DNA from: Chthoniobacteraceae bacterium
Lineage (GTDB): Bacteria > Verrucomicrobiota > Verrucomicrobiia > Chthoniobacterales > Chthoniobacteraceae
Direction: 5' to 3'
Length of the DNA stretch: 64,000 nt
Assembly: GCA_947471505.1 (NCBI GenBank)
Contig: CANIWM010000017.1
Coordinates: forward strand, 1 to 64,000
Shown: positions 52,559 through 61,298 of the stretch, piece by piece
Layout: every line of letters starts with the position of its first letter
Numbering within the stretch: the stretch's first letter is position 1
Made by a program: the position numbers and the translations under genes
The notes under the pieces: generated by a model
Told to the model about the DNA's origin: nothing
The model's input: only the letters and a program-made list of their open reading frames with translations
Databases searched by the model: none

Positions 52559-54046
52559 CTACTTCGCAGGCGCAGGCTTTACATCAGCTGGCTTTACCTC
52601 AGCTGGCTTTACCTCAGCGGGCCTGGCCTCTTTCGGCGCTTCGTCGGGTTTGTCGGATTGGTCGGGCTTTAGGAAAATGCGGCCTTCTTTGTAGTTGATG
52701 ACGCCGTCGAGCTGCCGGAGGAAGTCGGCCCCGAAGATCGCATCGTGGTTGCTCTTGCCGCCGTAGGATGGACGGTCTTTTTCCAAGTCGGCGGCCATGA
52801 GGACGCGGTTGGTGATCACGGCGTCGCCCATTTTCATCATCGCCACTTTGGCGTCTGCTGCTGGGGCGTCGCCGCCGATGCCGGAGATGACGCGGTTCAT
52901 CGGGCCGATCTCGATTCCCGCGCTTTTCGCAAAGGGGATGTGGAAGACGCCGCCGTGCGCGCCGGTATCAATAAGGAAGGTGGCTTTGACCGTGTTCACC
53001 ATGCCGTCCACGAGGATGTGGTTGCCGTCGAGCCGGTATTCAAAGGACTGGTAACTGCGGAGTTCGAGCAGCTCTTTCGTGGTGAGCGTGCGCCATTCGG
53101 GGTTCTTGGAGAGCTGGTCGCGGAGCTTGTCCCACTTGGCGACGACATCTTTGTCGGCATCGGCGAGGCGCTCGATGGGGAGCGGAGTCACTTGCCCATT
53201 TTGCAGGCGGAAAAACGCCTGCGTCTCGTTCTTGTCGTGCAGCGCGGCGACGAACTGTTTGTTATCCGAAGTGGTCCATCGCTTGAACTCGGCCATCGCT
53301 GGGTTGGGCACCGGGCCGGCGGGTTTCACCACGGCGGACTTGATGTTCTCAGGCTTCAAAAACATGCGGCCTTCGCGGTAGCTGATGACGGCATCCAGCT
53401 CGCGGAGGTAGTCTGCGCCAAAGATCGCGTCGAACTGCTGCCCGCCGCCCACGCGGCTCATGTCGGTGGCGAGGACGCGGCGGTTTTCGATGATGGCGTC
53501 GCCGAGCTTGAGCTGAGTGAACTTGCTCACCGCCGCCATCGCCTTGCCACCCACGCCGAAGATTTCTTGGTCCATCGGCCCGATTTCGAGCCCCGCCGTC
53601 TTGGCTGCTTCGAGATGGATGAGCGACGTTTGCGCGCCCGTATCGACCATCATTTTCAGCTTCTTGCCGTTCATCTCGCCATCCACAAAAATGTGGTTGC
53701 CCTGAATCTCGAACTCGAACGACTGGTAGCCGCGAAGCTCCAGCAGCTCCTTCACCGTGAGCTTCGCGAAGGCCGCGTTGTTCAGCAGCTCGTCCTTAAA
53801 CTTCGTCCACTTCCGCACGAACTGCTGGTCCGGCGGGCTGAGGTCGCGGATGAGCAAATTCGCGGGCTGCCCGTTTTGCAGCCGCAGCGATACGCCCGCG
53901 TCCGTCTTCGCCGTCACCGCAGCATAAAACGTCTTCCCATCGCGAGTCTGGAATCTGCGAAATGCCGCCGCCTGCTGCGCCGCGGCTGGAGTGATCGTGA
54001 ATGCGCCGAATGCGAGCGCTGCGAGAATAGTGGCCTGGAGTTTCAT
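52559..54046 (-). CDS. Secreted protein with two SHD1 plus retropepsin-like aspartyl protease units
   Basis: 495 aa with signal peptide MKLQATILAALAFGAFTITPAAA. It is a clear internal duplication. Unit 1 has an SHD1-like domain (about 29-78: FRRFQTRDGKTFYAAV) and an aspartyl protease domain with VDTGAQTS (DTG at 135-137). Unit 2 has a second SHD1 (FKRWTTSDNKQFVAAL) and a protease domain with IDTGAHGG (Asp near 360). Shared stretches such as LTVKELLELRGYQSFE and LTTKELLELRSYQSFE prove the duplication. Single-domain retropepsins act as dimers, so the tandem could form an internal two-domain active site like pepsin. The C terminus is a PAEVKPAEVK repeat tail. The stop is 3 bases from that of the convergent hom gene. 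Confidence 0.85.
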   Translation of the reverse strand: MKLQATILAALAFGAFTITPAAAQQAAAFRRFQTRDGKTFYAAVTAKTDAGVSLRLQNGQPANLLIRDLSPPDQQFVRKWTKFKDELLNNAAFAKLTVKELLELRGYQSFEFEIQGNHIFVDGEMNGKKLKMMVDTGAQTSLIHLEAAKTAGLEIGPMDQEIFGVGGKAMAAVSKFTQLKLGDAIIENRRVLATDMSRVGGGQQFDAIFGADYLRELDAVISYREGRMFLKPENIKSAVVKPAGPVPNPAMAEFKRWTTSDNKQFVAALHDKNETQAFFRLQNGQVTPLPIERLADADKDVVAKWDKLRDQLSKNPEWRTLTTKELLELRSYQSFEYRLDGNHILVDGMVNTVKATFLIDTGAHGGVFHIPFAKSAGIEIGPMNRVISGIGGDAPAADAKVAMMKMGDAVITNRVLMAADLEKDRPSYGGKSNHDAIFGADFLRQLDGVINYKEGRIFLKPDQSDKPDEAPKEARPAEVKPAEVKPADVKPAPAK

Positions 54047-54148
54047 AGTTTGGATGGCGAATCGTGTAGTGACGCACGGCAGTCTGTGCAAGCACTCGGG
54101 GAAAAATGTTGGACAGCCGCCGAGCGCAGTCATTTACTCCGCCCACTT

Positions 54149-55417
54149 ATGAAAAAAGCTCCCGGACTGTTACTCGCACTCGTTTCCATTCTGAGCACCG
54201 CACACGCGCTTGAACCGCGAACGTGGGTCGTCATGGATGGTCGCACCATCGAAGGCACACTCGTCAAAACCGTCGGCAACGCCGTCGTCATCCTCGACAA
54301 AGATTCGCGCCAAGTGCAGCTCGACAAAACGTGGCTCAGTATCGGCGACAACGACTACGTCAAAGAATTCGCGCCCGACGCAAAAGCGGGTTTCGCCACC
54401 ACACAAGCCATCGCCCTCCCCGTCCCCGCCAAGCTCGCCAAAGTGGACCAGAAGACCTTCAAAAAAGCGGGCACCCTCGCCATTCCCGCTGCCACCTTCG
54501 ACATCCTCGAAACCGCCCACTTCAAAGTCATGTATATGAAAGGCGCCGCTGCCGACGACATGGGCGAACTCGCCGAGCGCATGTGGGTGGACGCCGCCTG
54601 CTTCCACGCAACCTTCATGCAGAAGTTCCGCACCGACAAAATGGGCATCTTCATCGCCCCCGACGACACCACCTACGACTCCATCGGTGCCTGGTACGCA
54701 GAACTCCTCGCCAAAGCGGGCAGCGACGAAAACGCAAACCGCGTCCGGGGCACATGGCCCAAAAGCGCTTCCGGGGCCATGACGCTCCCCGTAGAAATCG
54801 CCCGCGACAACGGCCTCCTCCAGCACGCCCGCGTCTTCCGCGGCTACCGCAAAACCTCCGCCGACGGCAAACGCACCGAAGCCATCAAAGGCGTCTGGGT
54901 ACCCTTCTTCGTCCACTGCCTCGCCGGCGACCTCCTCGACGTCCAAGCAGGTGGCGTCACCAGCTTCGGCGCAAAAGGCTGGTTCTCCGTCTCCACCGGC
55001 CACAGCTACTACAAAGAAATCGGCCTCACCGGAAAATCCGAGACCAACCTCATCAGCGCCCGCAGCATCTCCGGCAACGACGCAAGCACCGCCGGCGGCT
55101 TCAAAGACAGTCGCAACTGGGCCAGCGAACTCAAAAAACTCATCCGCAAAGGCGACGTGAAACCCACCCTCGAACTCCTCTACGGCATGGAAGCCGCCTC
55201 CGCCGACGAAAAAGGAATCGCCCTCACCTACGGCTTCTCCCGCTACCTCCAAAGCTCCCTCCCCCGCCTCTCCGCCTACAACAAACTCGCCCAACGCATC
55301 AGCACCTCCAACCAAATGCCCGACGCCGAAAGTCTCGCCAAAATCTACGGCTTCGACACCGCCGCCGCACTCGAAGCCGACTTGCTGAAATACCTGACGA
55401 GCGCAGAGTTTCACTAA
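54149..55417 (+). CDS. Secreted protein with N-terminal SHD1-like domain, unknown function
   Basis: 422 aa from ATG 54149 with signal peptide MKKAPGLLLALVSILSTAHA. Residues 21-75 (LEPRTWVVMDGRTIEGTLVK ... LSIGDNDYVKEF) resemble an SHD1 domain. The following part (HFKVMYMKGAAADDMGELAE, KMGIFIAPDD) recalls the N-terminal half of gluzincin/DUF1570-like peptidases, but I see no HExxH motif, so catalysis is doubtful. It is divergent from the SHD1-protease gene with a 102-base gap, which suggests linked functions. A longer in-frame start upstream is only antisense to that protease. Confidence 0.72.
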   Translation: MKKAPGLLLALVSILSTAHALEPRTWVVMDGRTIEGTLVKTVGNAVVILDKDSRQVQLDKTWLSIGDNDYVKEFAPDAKAGFATTQAIALPVPAKLAKVDQKTFKKAGTLAIPAATFDILETAHFKVMYMKGAAADDMGELAERMWVDAACFHATFMQKFRTDKMGIFIAPDDTTYDSIGAWYAELLAKAGSDENANRVRGTWPKSASGAMTLPVEIARDNGLLQHARVFRGYRKTSADGKRTEAIKGVWVPFFVHCLAGDLLDVQAGGVTSFGAKGWFSVSTGHSYYKEIGLTGKSETNLISARSISGNDASTAGGFKDSRNWASELKKLIRKGDVKPTLELLYGMEAASADEKGIALTYGFSRYLQSSLPRLSAYNKLAQRISTSNQMPDAESLAKIYGFDTAAALEADLLKYLTSAEFH

Positions 55418-55463
55418 CGTCCCAACTTCGACCCCCGTCCGCGTAAAGCACGAGCTCAGCGCC

Positions 55464-55617
55464 AAGGAGGGGGAACGTCCCGTTCCCCTGGACCACGAAG
55501 TGGTTCCCGAGTTGCTCACCGTTTAAGAGAGGCGCTTCGCGCATCAGGGGAACGGGACGTTCCCCCTCCTTGAGGGCTTTCGCCCTATGGGTGCCAATCC
55601 CATTGCATTCCACTTTT
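55464..55617 (-). repeat. Long hairpin repeat, copy 2 (inverted relative to copy 1)
   Basis: The arms at 55464-55490 and 55545-55571 are the same 27-bp sequence as in copy 1. The inner hairpins GACCACGAAGTGGT and GGCGCTTCGC appear in reverse order, and the outer flank TGCATTCCACTTTT ends at 55617. Copy 2 is therefore the same element in opposite orientation, about 7 kb away. It fills most of the 309-base gap 55418-55726. Confidence 0.88.
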
Positions 55618-55726
55618 AATCACATCCACCAACGCGGCACTCGTGCTCCGTCGAGAGGCTGCACAGTCTCTCAACCCTTAACGAACTGCGCTTGCCACCG
55701 CCCATACGCTCCCGCTTTATCGCGCG

Positions 55727-57499
55727 ATGCGATTCTTACCTGCTCTCGTGCTTTTTGCCGCCGTCGTTTCAGCCCACGCGGAGGTGCGTGTCGTGGAGAA
55801 AGCGGGGAAATTTTCCCTGCTCCGCGATGGGCAGCCTTACTTCGTAAAGGGCGGCGGCGGGGATGAAAAATCGCTGGCCTCGCTGGCGGCGGCGGGCGGT
55901 AATTCTGTGCGGCTGTGGGGCGACGACAATCTCGGCAAGACACTCGATGCGGCGCACAAGCTTGGGCTCACGGTGACGGCGGGCATTTGGCTCGGGCAGG
56001 TGCGCCAGGGCTTTGACTGGAGCGACGCGGCGAGCCTCGTGAAGCAGCGCGAGCACATCCGCGAGACCGTGCTGAAGCACAAGGACCACCCCGCGCTTCT
56101 ATGCTGGGCGCTCGGCAATGAGATGGAAGACGGCGAGGGAAAAAACGGCGCGGTGTGGACGGCAATCAACAGCCTCTCCGTCATGGTGCATCAGCTCGAC
56201 CCCGCGCACCCGACGATGACCGTCATCGCGGAAATCGGCGGCGACAAAGTGCAAAACATCCACAAGCTCTGCCCCGAGATCGACATCATCGGGCTGAACT
56301 CCTACGGCGGCGCACCCTCGCTCGGCGACCGCTACCGCAAGCTCGGCGGCACGAAGCCCTACCTCGTCACCGAGTATGGCCCGGCGGGGATTTGGGAGAT
56401 CAAAAAGAACGCCGTCGGTGCTTACAACGAGCAAACCAGCACGGAGAAAGCCGCCGTTTACAAGCGCGTGTATGAGGCTGCCGTGCTCGGCCAGCCGGGC
56501 GTCTGCCTCGGCTCCTACGCTTTCTTGTGGGGCCAAAAACAGGAAGTCACCGCGACGTGGTTCAGCATGGCGCTCGCCGACGGCACACGGCTCGGCGCGG
56601 TGGATGTGATGCACGAACTCTGGACGGGCAAGCCGCCCGCAAACCGTTGCCCAGAGCTGAACTCCCTCACCCTCGACGGCGTAGAAACTCCCGTCGAACC
56701 CGGCGCGACGCTCCACGCGAAGCTCGCCGCCACGGACCCCGAGCGCGACGCGCTGAAGGTCGAGTGGATGCTCCAGCGCGACCCCGGCGAATACGGCAGC
56801 GGCGGCGATAAAGAGTCCGCGCCGCCTGCTTTGCCCGAGGCCATCGTGAAGTCCGACGCGACTTCCGCCGACATCAAAGCACCAGCCGACGCCGGGCTCT
56901 ATCGGCTCTTCGCATTCGTGCGCGACACCCACGGCGGCGGCGCTGTGGCGAACGTCCCGCTCCGTGTGCGAGGCGAGGTAAAACTCGCGCCGGGCCGCAA
57001 AGCAGCGCTCCCACTCACCGTCTATGCCGAGCCCGAAGACGCGCCCACATTTGTCCCCGCAGGCTGGATGGGCGACGCAAAATCCATCCGCATCGACCCC
57101 GCGAGCACGACGCAGCCGCACACCGGGAAGACGGCGATGCGGTGCGAGTTTGCCAGCGACAAAGGCTGGGGCGGCGTCGTGTGGCAGAGCCCGGCGGGCG
57201 ACTGGGGCGACCAAGGCGGCGGCTACGATTTCACCGGCGCGAAGAAGATTTCTTTTTGGGCGCGCGGCGAGAGCGGCGGGGAGAAAGTGGCGTTCAAATT
57301 CGGCATCATCGCGAAGGAGAAAAAATTCTACGACACCGGCAAAGGCGCGATAGAAGCCGTGACGCTGAGCAAGGACTGGCAGCACTTTGAAATCCCCACG
57401 ACCGGCGACCTCACGCGCATCAAGACGGGCTTCGTCTGGACGCTCGCCGCATCCGGCCAGCCTATCATTTTCTACCTCGACGACATCCGCTGGGAGTGA
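55727..57499 (+). CDS. Secreted glycoside hydrolase (GH2/GH5-like TIM barrel) with C-terminal carbohydrate-binding domain
   Basis: 590 aa with signal peptide MRFLPALVLFAAVVSAHA. The barrel (about 25-310) begins FSLLRDGQPYFVKGGGGDEK. It carries the acid/base Glu in CWALGNEMED and the probable nucleophile Glu in PYLVTEYGPAG, the two positions expected of clan GH-A retaining enzymes. An Ig-like region (about 320-420) is followed by a jelly-roll carbohydrate-binding domain (about 430-590: FTGAKKISFWARGESGGEKV, WQHFEIP, IIFYLDDIRW). The substrate is unknown; beta-glucans or mannans are typical. The start was chosen for the signal peptide. Confidence 0.8.
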   Translation: MRFLPALVLFAAVVSAHAEVRVVEKAGKFSLLRDGQPYFVKGGGGDEKSLASLAAAGGNSVRLWGDDNLGKTLDAAHKLGLTVTAGIWLGQVRQGFDWSDAASLVKQREHIRETVLKHKDHPALLCWALGNEMEDGEGKNGAVWTAINSLSVMVHQLDPAHPTMTVIAEIGGDKVQNIHKLCPEIDIIGLNSYGGAPSLGDRYRKLGGTKPYLVTEYGPAGIWEIKKNAVGAYNEQTSTEKAAVYKRVYEAAVLGQPGVCLGSYAFLWGQKQEVTATWFSMALADGTRLGAVDVMHELWTGKPPANRCPELNSLTLDGVETPVEPGATLHAKLAATDPERDALKVEWMLQRDPGEYGSGGDKESAPPALPEAIVKSDATSADIKAPADAGLYRLFAFVRDTHGGGAVANVPLRVRGEVKLAPGRKAALPLTVYAEPEDAPTFVPAGWMGDAKSIRIDPASTTQPHTGKTAMRCEFASDKGWGGVVWQSPAGDWGDQGGGYDFTGAKKISFWARGESGGEKVAFKFGIIAKEKKFYDTGKGAIEAVTLSKDWQHFEIPTTGDLTRIKTGFVWTLAASGQPIIFYLDDIRWE

Positions 57500-57520
57500 G
57501 GCGGGTAAGAGGAAAATCAG

Positions 57521-60500
57521 CTACTTCGTCCGGTCTTGGTAGGTGGGCTTTTTCGGTGCTACGACGGGCGTTTTTTCGAGGATGGCTTTGATTTCGGTGA
57601 TGGAGCGTTCGAGCTGGGGGTCTGTGCCTTTTGCCAATAGTGCGGGGTCGTCTATTACGGCGATGTCGGGGTCCACGCCGTGGCCTTCGATGATCCATTT
57701 TCCGGCGTTGTCGTAGATGCTGAAGGTGGGGACGGTGACTGCGCCGCCGTCGATGAGGGGTGGGCAGCCGGTCATGCCGATGAGGCCGCCCCAGGTGCGG
57801 GTGCCGATGACGGGGCCGAGGTGTTTTTGCTGGAAGAGCCAGGGGAAGCAGTCGCCTCCGGAGCCGCTCCAGCGGTTTGCCATCATGACTTTGGCCTGTG
57901 GGACGGGGACGAAGGGGGTGGTCCAGTCTTGGCCGTCGCGGACGCCCCAGTGGGCGGTGGTGGGGCGGTTGAGGAGTTCGATGAAGCGGTCGGGGATTTG
58001 GCCGCCGGCGTTCCAGCGTTCGTCGATGATGAGGCCTTGTTTGTGGGTTTGTGCGCGCCATTGGCGGTAGAGCTCGGTCTGGCCGTCGATGCCGGTGTTT
58101 TTGACGTAGATGTAGCCGACTTTTCCGCCGGTGGCTTCTTCGACGCGGTGGCGGTTTTGCTCGATCCATGCGTAGTGGCGGAGGGGGGCTTCGGTGCCGA
58201 TGGTTTGGATGAGGAGTTCTTTCGCGCCTTCGAGTTTGGGTTTGTCGCTGATGCTGAGGATGACGGCTTTATCGGCGAGGCCTTGGAATGCGGCGTAGAG
58301 TTCTTGGGTGGGGTCTATTTTGCGCCCGTTGACGGCGAGGAGGTAGTCGCCTTCTTTGATGGTGATGCCGGGGCCGCGCAGGGGGGAGCGGACGCCGGTA
58401 TCCCACGGGGCGACGTCGAGGATTTTGCTGATGCGGTATGCGCCGTCTTTGAGTTCGTAGTCGCAGCCGAGGTAGCCGACGGAGCGGGAGAGGCCGCCGT
58501 CGATGTCGCCGCCGCTGCGGTAGGTGTGGGAGCTGTTGAGTTCGCCAAGGAGTTCGCCGAGGACGTAGTTGACGTCGTGGCGGGTGACGCAACTGGCGAT
58601 CATTTTGCCGTAGCGTTCGCGCATTTGCTGCCATGCGACCATGTGGAGGTGTGGGTCGTAGAAGAAGTCGCGCTCGATGCGCCATGCGTCGTCGAACATT
58701 TGCTTCCACTCGGTGATGGGATCGACGGTCATTTCGAGGGTGGCGGCGACGCCTTTGCCGACGCCTGCGCCTGCGCCTGTGCCGGTGATGCTCCATGCGC
58801 CGCCGCGTGCGACGAGGAGTTTTTTGCCGTCGCCGGAAATCTCGTAGCCGCCGATGTCGTCTATAATTTGTGCCTCGGAGCGGGAGTCGAGGTCATAGAC
58901 GCTGAGTGGGGCGGTGCGTCCGCTGCCGCCTTTGCGCGGTGGCCAGCGGAAGAGGACTTTGCCGGGGAGCGCGCCGAGTTGATCGATGCTGCCGCTGCCG
59001 ACGGGGAGGACGATGGCGCGGGCTTCGAAGCCATCGAGGTCAATTTTGAGGTCTTTGGATTCGGGCTTTTTCTCCTCGGGCTTTGCGGCGGCGATGACGA
59101 CGGCTTTTTCGCGGGTGGCTTTCCACGGGATGCTTTGGTCGCCGACTTTGGTGACGCCGGTGAGGGTGTCGCCGTCGAGGGTGGCTTCGAGTTGGACGGC
59201 GTCGCCCTTGTCGGGCTTGGCGGTGCCGGTGAGTGTTTTCTTCTCGGGGTCGAACGTGCCGGTGAAAATGCCGCTGAGTTTAGGGGCGGTGAAAGTGCCG
59301 GTGATGGTGTTGCCGTTGGCTTCGAGCTTGAGCGTGATGGGTCCTTCGCCGTCGGGTGATTTCACTGTGCCGGTCCATGTGCCAGCGATAGTGCTGTCCG
59401 CCTTTTTCTCGTCGGGCTTCTTTTCCTCGGGAGCGGCGACTTTCTTCGGCTCCTCGGGCTTTTTATCCGGGTCGGTGGACTTTGGTGCGTCCTTCTTGGG
59501 CTCGTCTTTTTTGAAGGGCTCTTCGTCGTTCTTCGGGGCGAGCGGGGAGGGCATGTCTTTGCGCAGGGGGACGCAGATGATGTTGTGTGAATTGACGTAC
59601 GCCCAAGTGTTGTCGAAGTCGCTGTAGTGCGCTTGGAAGGTGCGCTTGCTGCGGTAGAAGAGGTAGTTCCCGGCGGGGTCGAAGACGGGGAGATCGTCGT
59701 CGTAGAAGGCGCTCGTTACCACGTTGTTCTTCTTCGCTTTCACGTCGTAGAGGACGATGGCGGATTGCTGGCCTGCCGTGTCTCCGGCGTAGGCGACCCA
59801 GCGGCTATCGCTGCTCCAGCTCACGCGGAACCGGTCTAGGTCGCCGTGATACATCCACTTTTGCTGGGCGACTTGCGTGGTCGTCTGCGCGTCGATGTCG
59901 TGGAGCCAAATCTTCATGGCGCTGTCGATGAACACGAGCTTCTTGGAGTCCGGCGACCAATAGGGCTGGTAGCGCCAGCCGGGGCCGAGGGTGGTGATTT
60001 GCTTCTCCGCGCCCTTGCCGTCTGCGGGCAGGAGGGTGAGTTCGTATTCGCCGCTGCGGTCGGAGAAGTAGGCGATCCATTTCCCATCCGGCGACCACGC
60101 GGGATAGCGCTCGGCGATGCCCTGCGTCTCGGTGATGTTGCGAATGACGCCGTTCTCCGCCGGGGCCGAGAAAATGTCGCCGCGAGCCTCAAAGAGCACG
60201 CGCTTTCCCTGCGGGGAAATGGAGGCGTTGGCCACGCGAGTGCTGACGTTTTCGAGGCGCGGGCGGAGCGTGGCTTTGTCGGTGATGACGTCCACTTTCA
60301 CTTCGCGGGTCTTCTCGGTAGCGAGGTCGAGCAGGACGAGCGCGCCGCCGTTTTCAAAGACGATTTCCTTTGGCCCGATGCTCGGGAAGCGCACGTCGTA
60401 GTCTTTATAGGTGGTGACTTGGCGGAGCGTTTTCGCGGCGGTGTCGTAGCACCAGAGGTTCGCGCGCTTGGCGGCGTCGCGGTCGGAGAGGAAGTAGAGT

Positions 60501-61162
60501 TTCGTGGCGCTGGCCCACATGGGGGCGGAGTCGCAGGCGTCGTTGGCGGTGACGTTTTCGGCGGTGCTCGTCTCCAGGTTGAAGAGCCAAACATCCGGGG
60601 CCATGCCGCCGCGATACCGCTTCCACGAAGCGCGGTCGGTGTCGGTCATCGTGTAGGCGACGGTCTTGCCGTCGGGCGAAATCGCGGCGAGTTCACCATA
60701 CGGAATCGCGAGGCGCTCGGCCTTTCCGCCATGCGCGTCTATTTTGAAAAACTGCCCGACGCGCTCGGTGAAGCTCTCGCGGTGCGAGGCGAAGAGGAGC
60801 GACTTCCCATCCGGCCACCAAGCAATCATGCGCTCCGCCCCGCCATGATACGTCACGCGGCGCGGCTCGCCGCCGGAGATCGGCATGACGTAAATATCTT
60901 CGTTGCCCTCGTAGTTCCCCGAGAACGCCACCTCGCGCCCGCTCGGCGAAAAGCGCGGCCAAGACTCGGCACCTCGCGGAGACGAAAGCCGCTGCGCCGT
61001 CCCGCCTTCCTTCGGCGCGACCCAGATGTCGCCCGCATAAACGAAGGCGATATTCTTTTCCGAGACAGCGGGCATCCGCATCAACCCAGCATCGAGAGTA
61101 TCATCCGCGAGCGCGGAAAAAGCGGACGCAACAGCGAGAAAAAGGACCGGAAGAGATTTCAT
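57521..61162 (-). CDS. Tricorn-like protease (S41) with an extra inserted beta domain
   Basis: 1213 aa from ATG 61162 with signal peptide MKSLPVLFLAVASAFSALA. N-terminal beta-propeller blades (about 25-530) show WSPDGKWIAYFSD- and FSPSGREVAFSG-type repeats. A Lys/Glu/Pro-rich linker (about 534-592) is followed by a lipocalin- or fibronectin-like beta domain (about 593-690: AGTWTGTVKSPDGEGPITLK). Next come a core domain, a PDZ (about 950-1040) and the C-terminal S41 catalytic domain with IDERWNAGGQIPD, the nucleophile Ser in NRWSGSGGD near residue 1100, and TRTWGGLIGM. Tricorn proteases trim oligopeptides; with a signal peptide this one acts outside the cytoplasm. The inserted beta domain is not in archaeal tricorn. 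Confidence 0.88.
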   Translation of the reverse strand: MKSLPVLFLAVASAFSALADDTLDAGLMRMPAVSEKNIAFVYAGDIWVAPKEGGTAQRLSSPRGAESWPRFSPSGREVAFSGNYEGNEDIYVMPISGGEPRRVTYHGGAERMIAWWPDGKSLLFASHRESFTERVGQFFKIDAHGGKAERLAIPYGELAAISPDGKTVAYTMTDTDRASWKRYRGGMAPDVWLFNLETSTAENVTANDACDSAPMWASATKLYFLSDRDAAKRANLWCYDTAAKTLRQVTTYKDYDVRFPSIGPKEIVFENGGALVLLDLATEKTREVKVDVITDKATLRPRLENVSTRVANASISPQGKRVLFEARGDIFSAPAENGVIRNITETQGIAERYPAWSPDGKWIAYFSDRSGEYELTLLPADGKGAEKQITTLGPGWRYQPYWSPDSKKLVFIDSAMKIWLHDIDAQTTTQVAQQKWMYHGDLDRFRVSWSSDSRWVAYAGDTAGQQSAIVLYDVKAKKNNVVTSAFYDDDLPVFDPAGNYLFYRSKRTFQAHYSDFDNTWAYVNSHNIICVPLRKDMPSPLAPKNDEEPFKKDEPKKDAPKSTDPDKKPEEPKKVAAPEEKKPDEKKADSTIAGTWTGTVKSPDGEGPITLKLEANGNTITGTFTAPKLSGIFTGTFDPEKKTLTGTAKPDKGDAVQLEATLDGDTLTGVTKVGDQSIPWKATREKAVVIAAAKPEEKKPESKDLKIDLDGFEARAIVLPVGSGSIDQLGALPGKVLFRWPPRKGGSGRTAPLSVYDLDSRSEAQIIDDIGGYEISGDGKKLLVARGGAWSITGTGAGAGVGKGVAATLEMTVDPITEWKQMFDDAWRIERDFFYDPHLHMVAWQQMRERYGKMIASCVTRHDVNYVLGELLGELNSSHTYRSGGDIDGGLSRSVGYLGCDYELKDGAYRISKILDVAPWDTGVRSPLRGPGITIKEGDYLLAVNGRKIDPTQELYAAFQGLADKAVILSISDKPKLEGAKELLIQTIGTEAPLRHYAWIEQNRHRVEEATGGKVGYIYVKNTGIDGQTELYRQWRAQTHKQGLIIDERWNAGGQIPDRFIELLNRPTTAHWGVRDGQDWTTPFVPVPQAKVMMANRWSGSGGDCFPWLFQQKHLGPVIGTRTWGGLIGMTGCPPLIDGGAVTVPTFSIYDNAGKWIIEGHGVDPDIAVIDDPALLAKGTDPQLERSITEIKAILEKTPVVAPKKPTYQDRTK

Positions 61163-61298
61163 GCGCGCGGAGGGAACACGTTCTGTGTCAGTGCGGCAAC
61201 GGGAAAGCTGTGCGTCTGCGGCAAATCTCCACTTGCCAAAGTTGCTTTCATGAAGAGAGTTCCCGCCCTTTTCCCAAACCCAAATTACACTCAAAAAT

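Noticed and set aside
52745-54148. Long N-terminal extension of the SHD1-like protein reaching back to 52745
   Set aside because: The extension is antisense to the aspartyl protease gene. The signal peptide at 54149 marks the true start.
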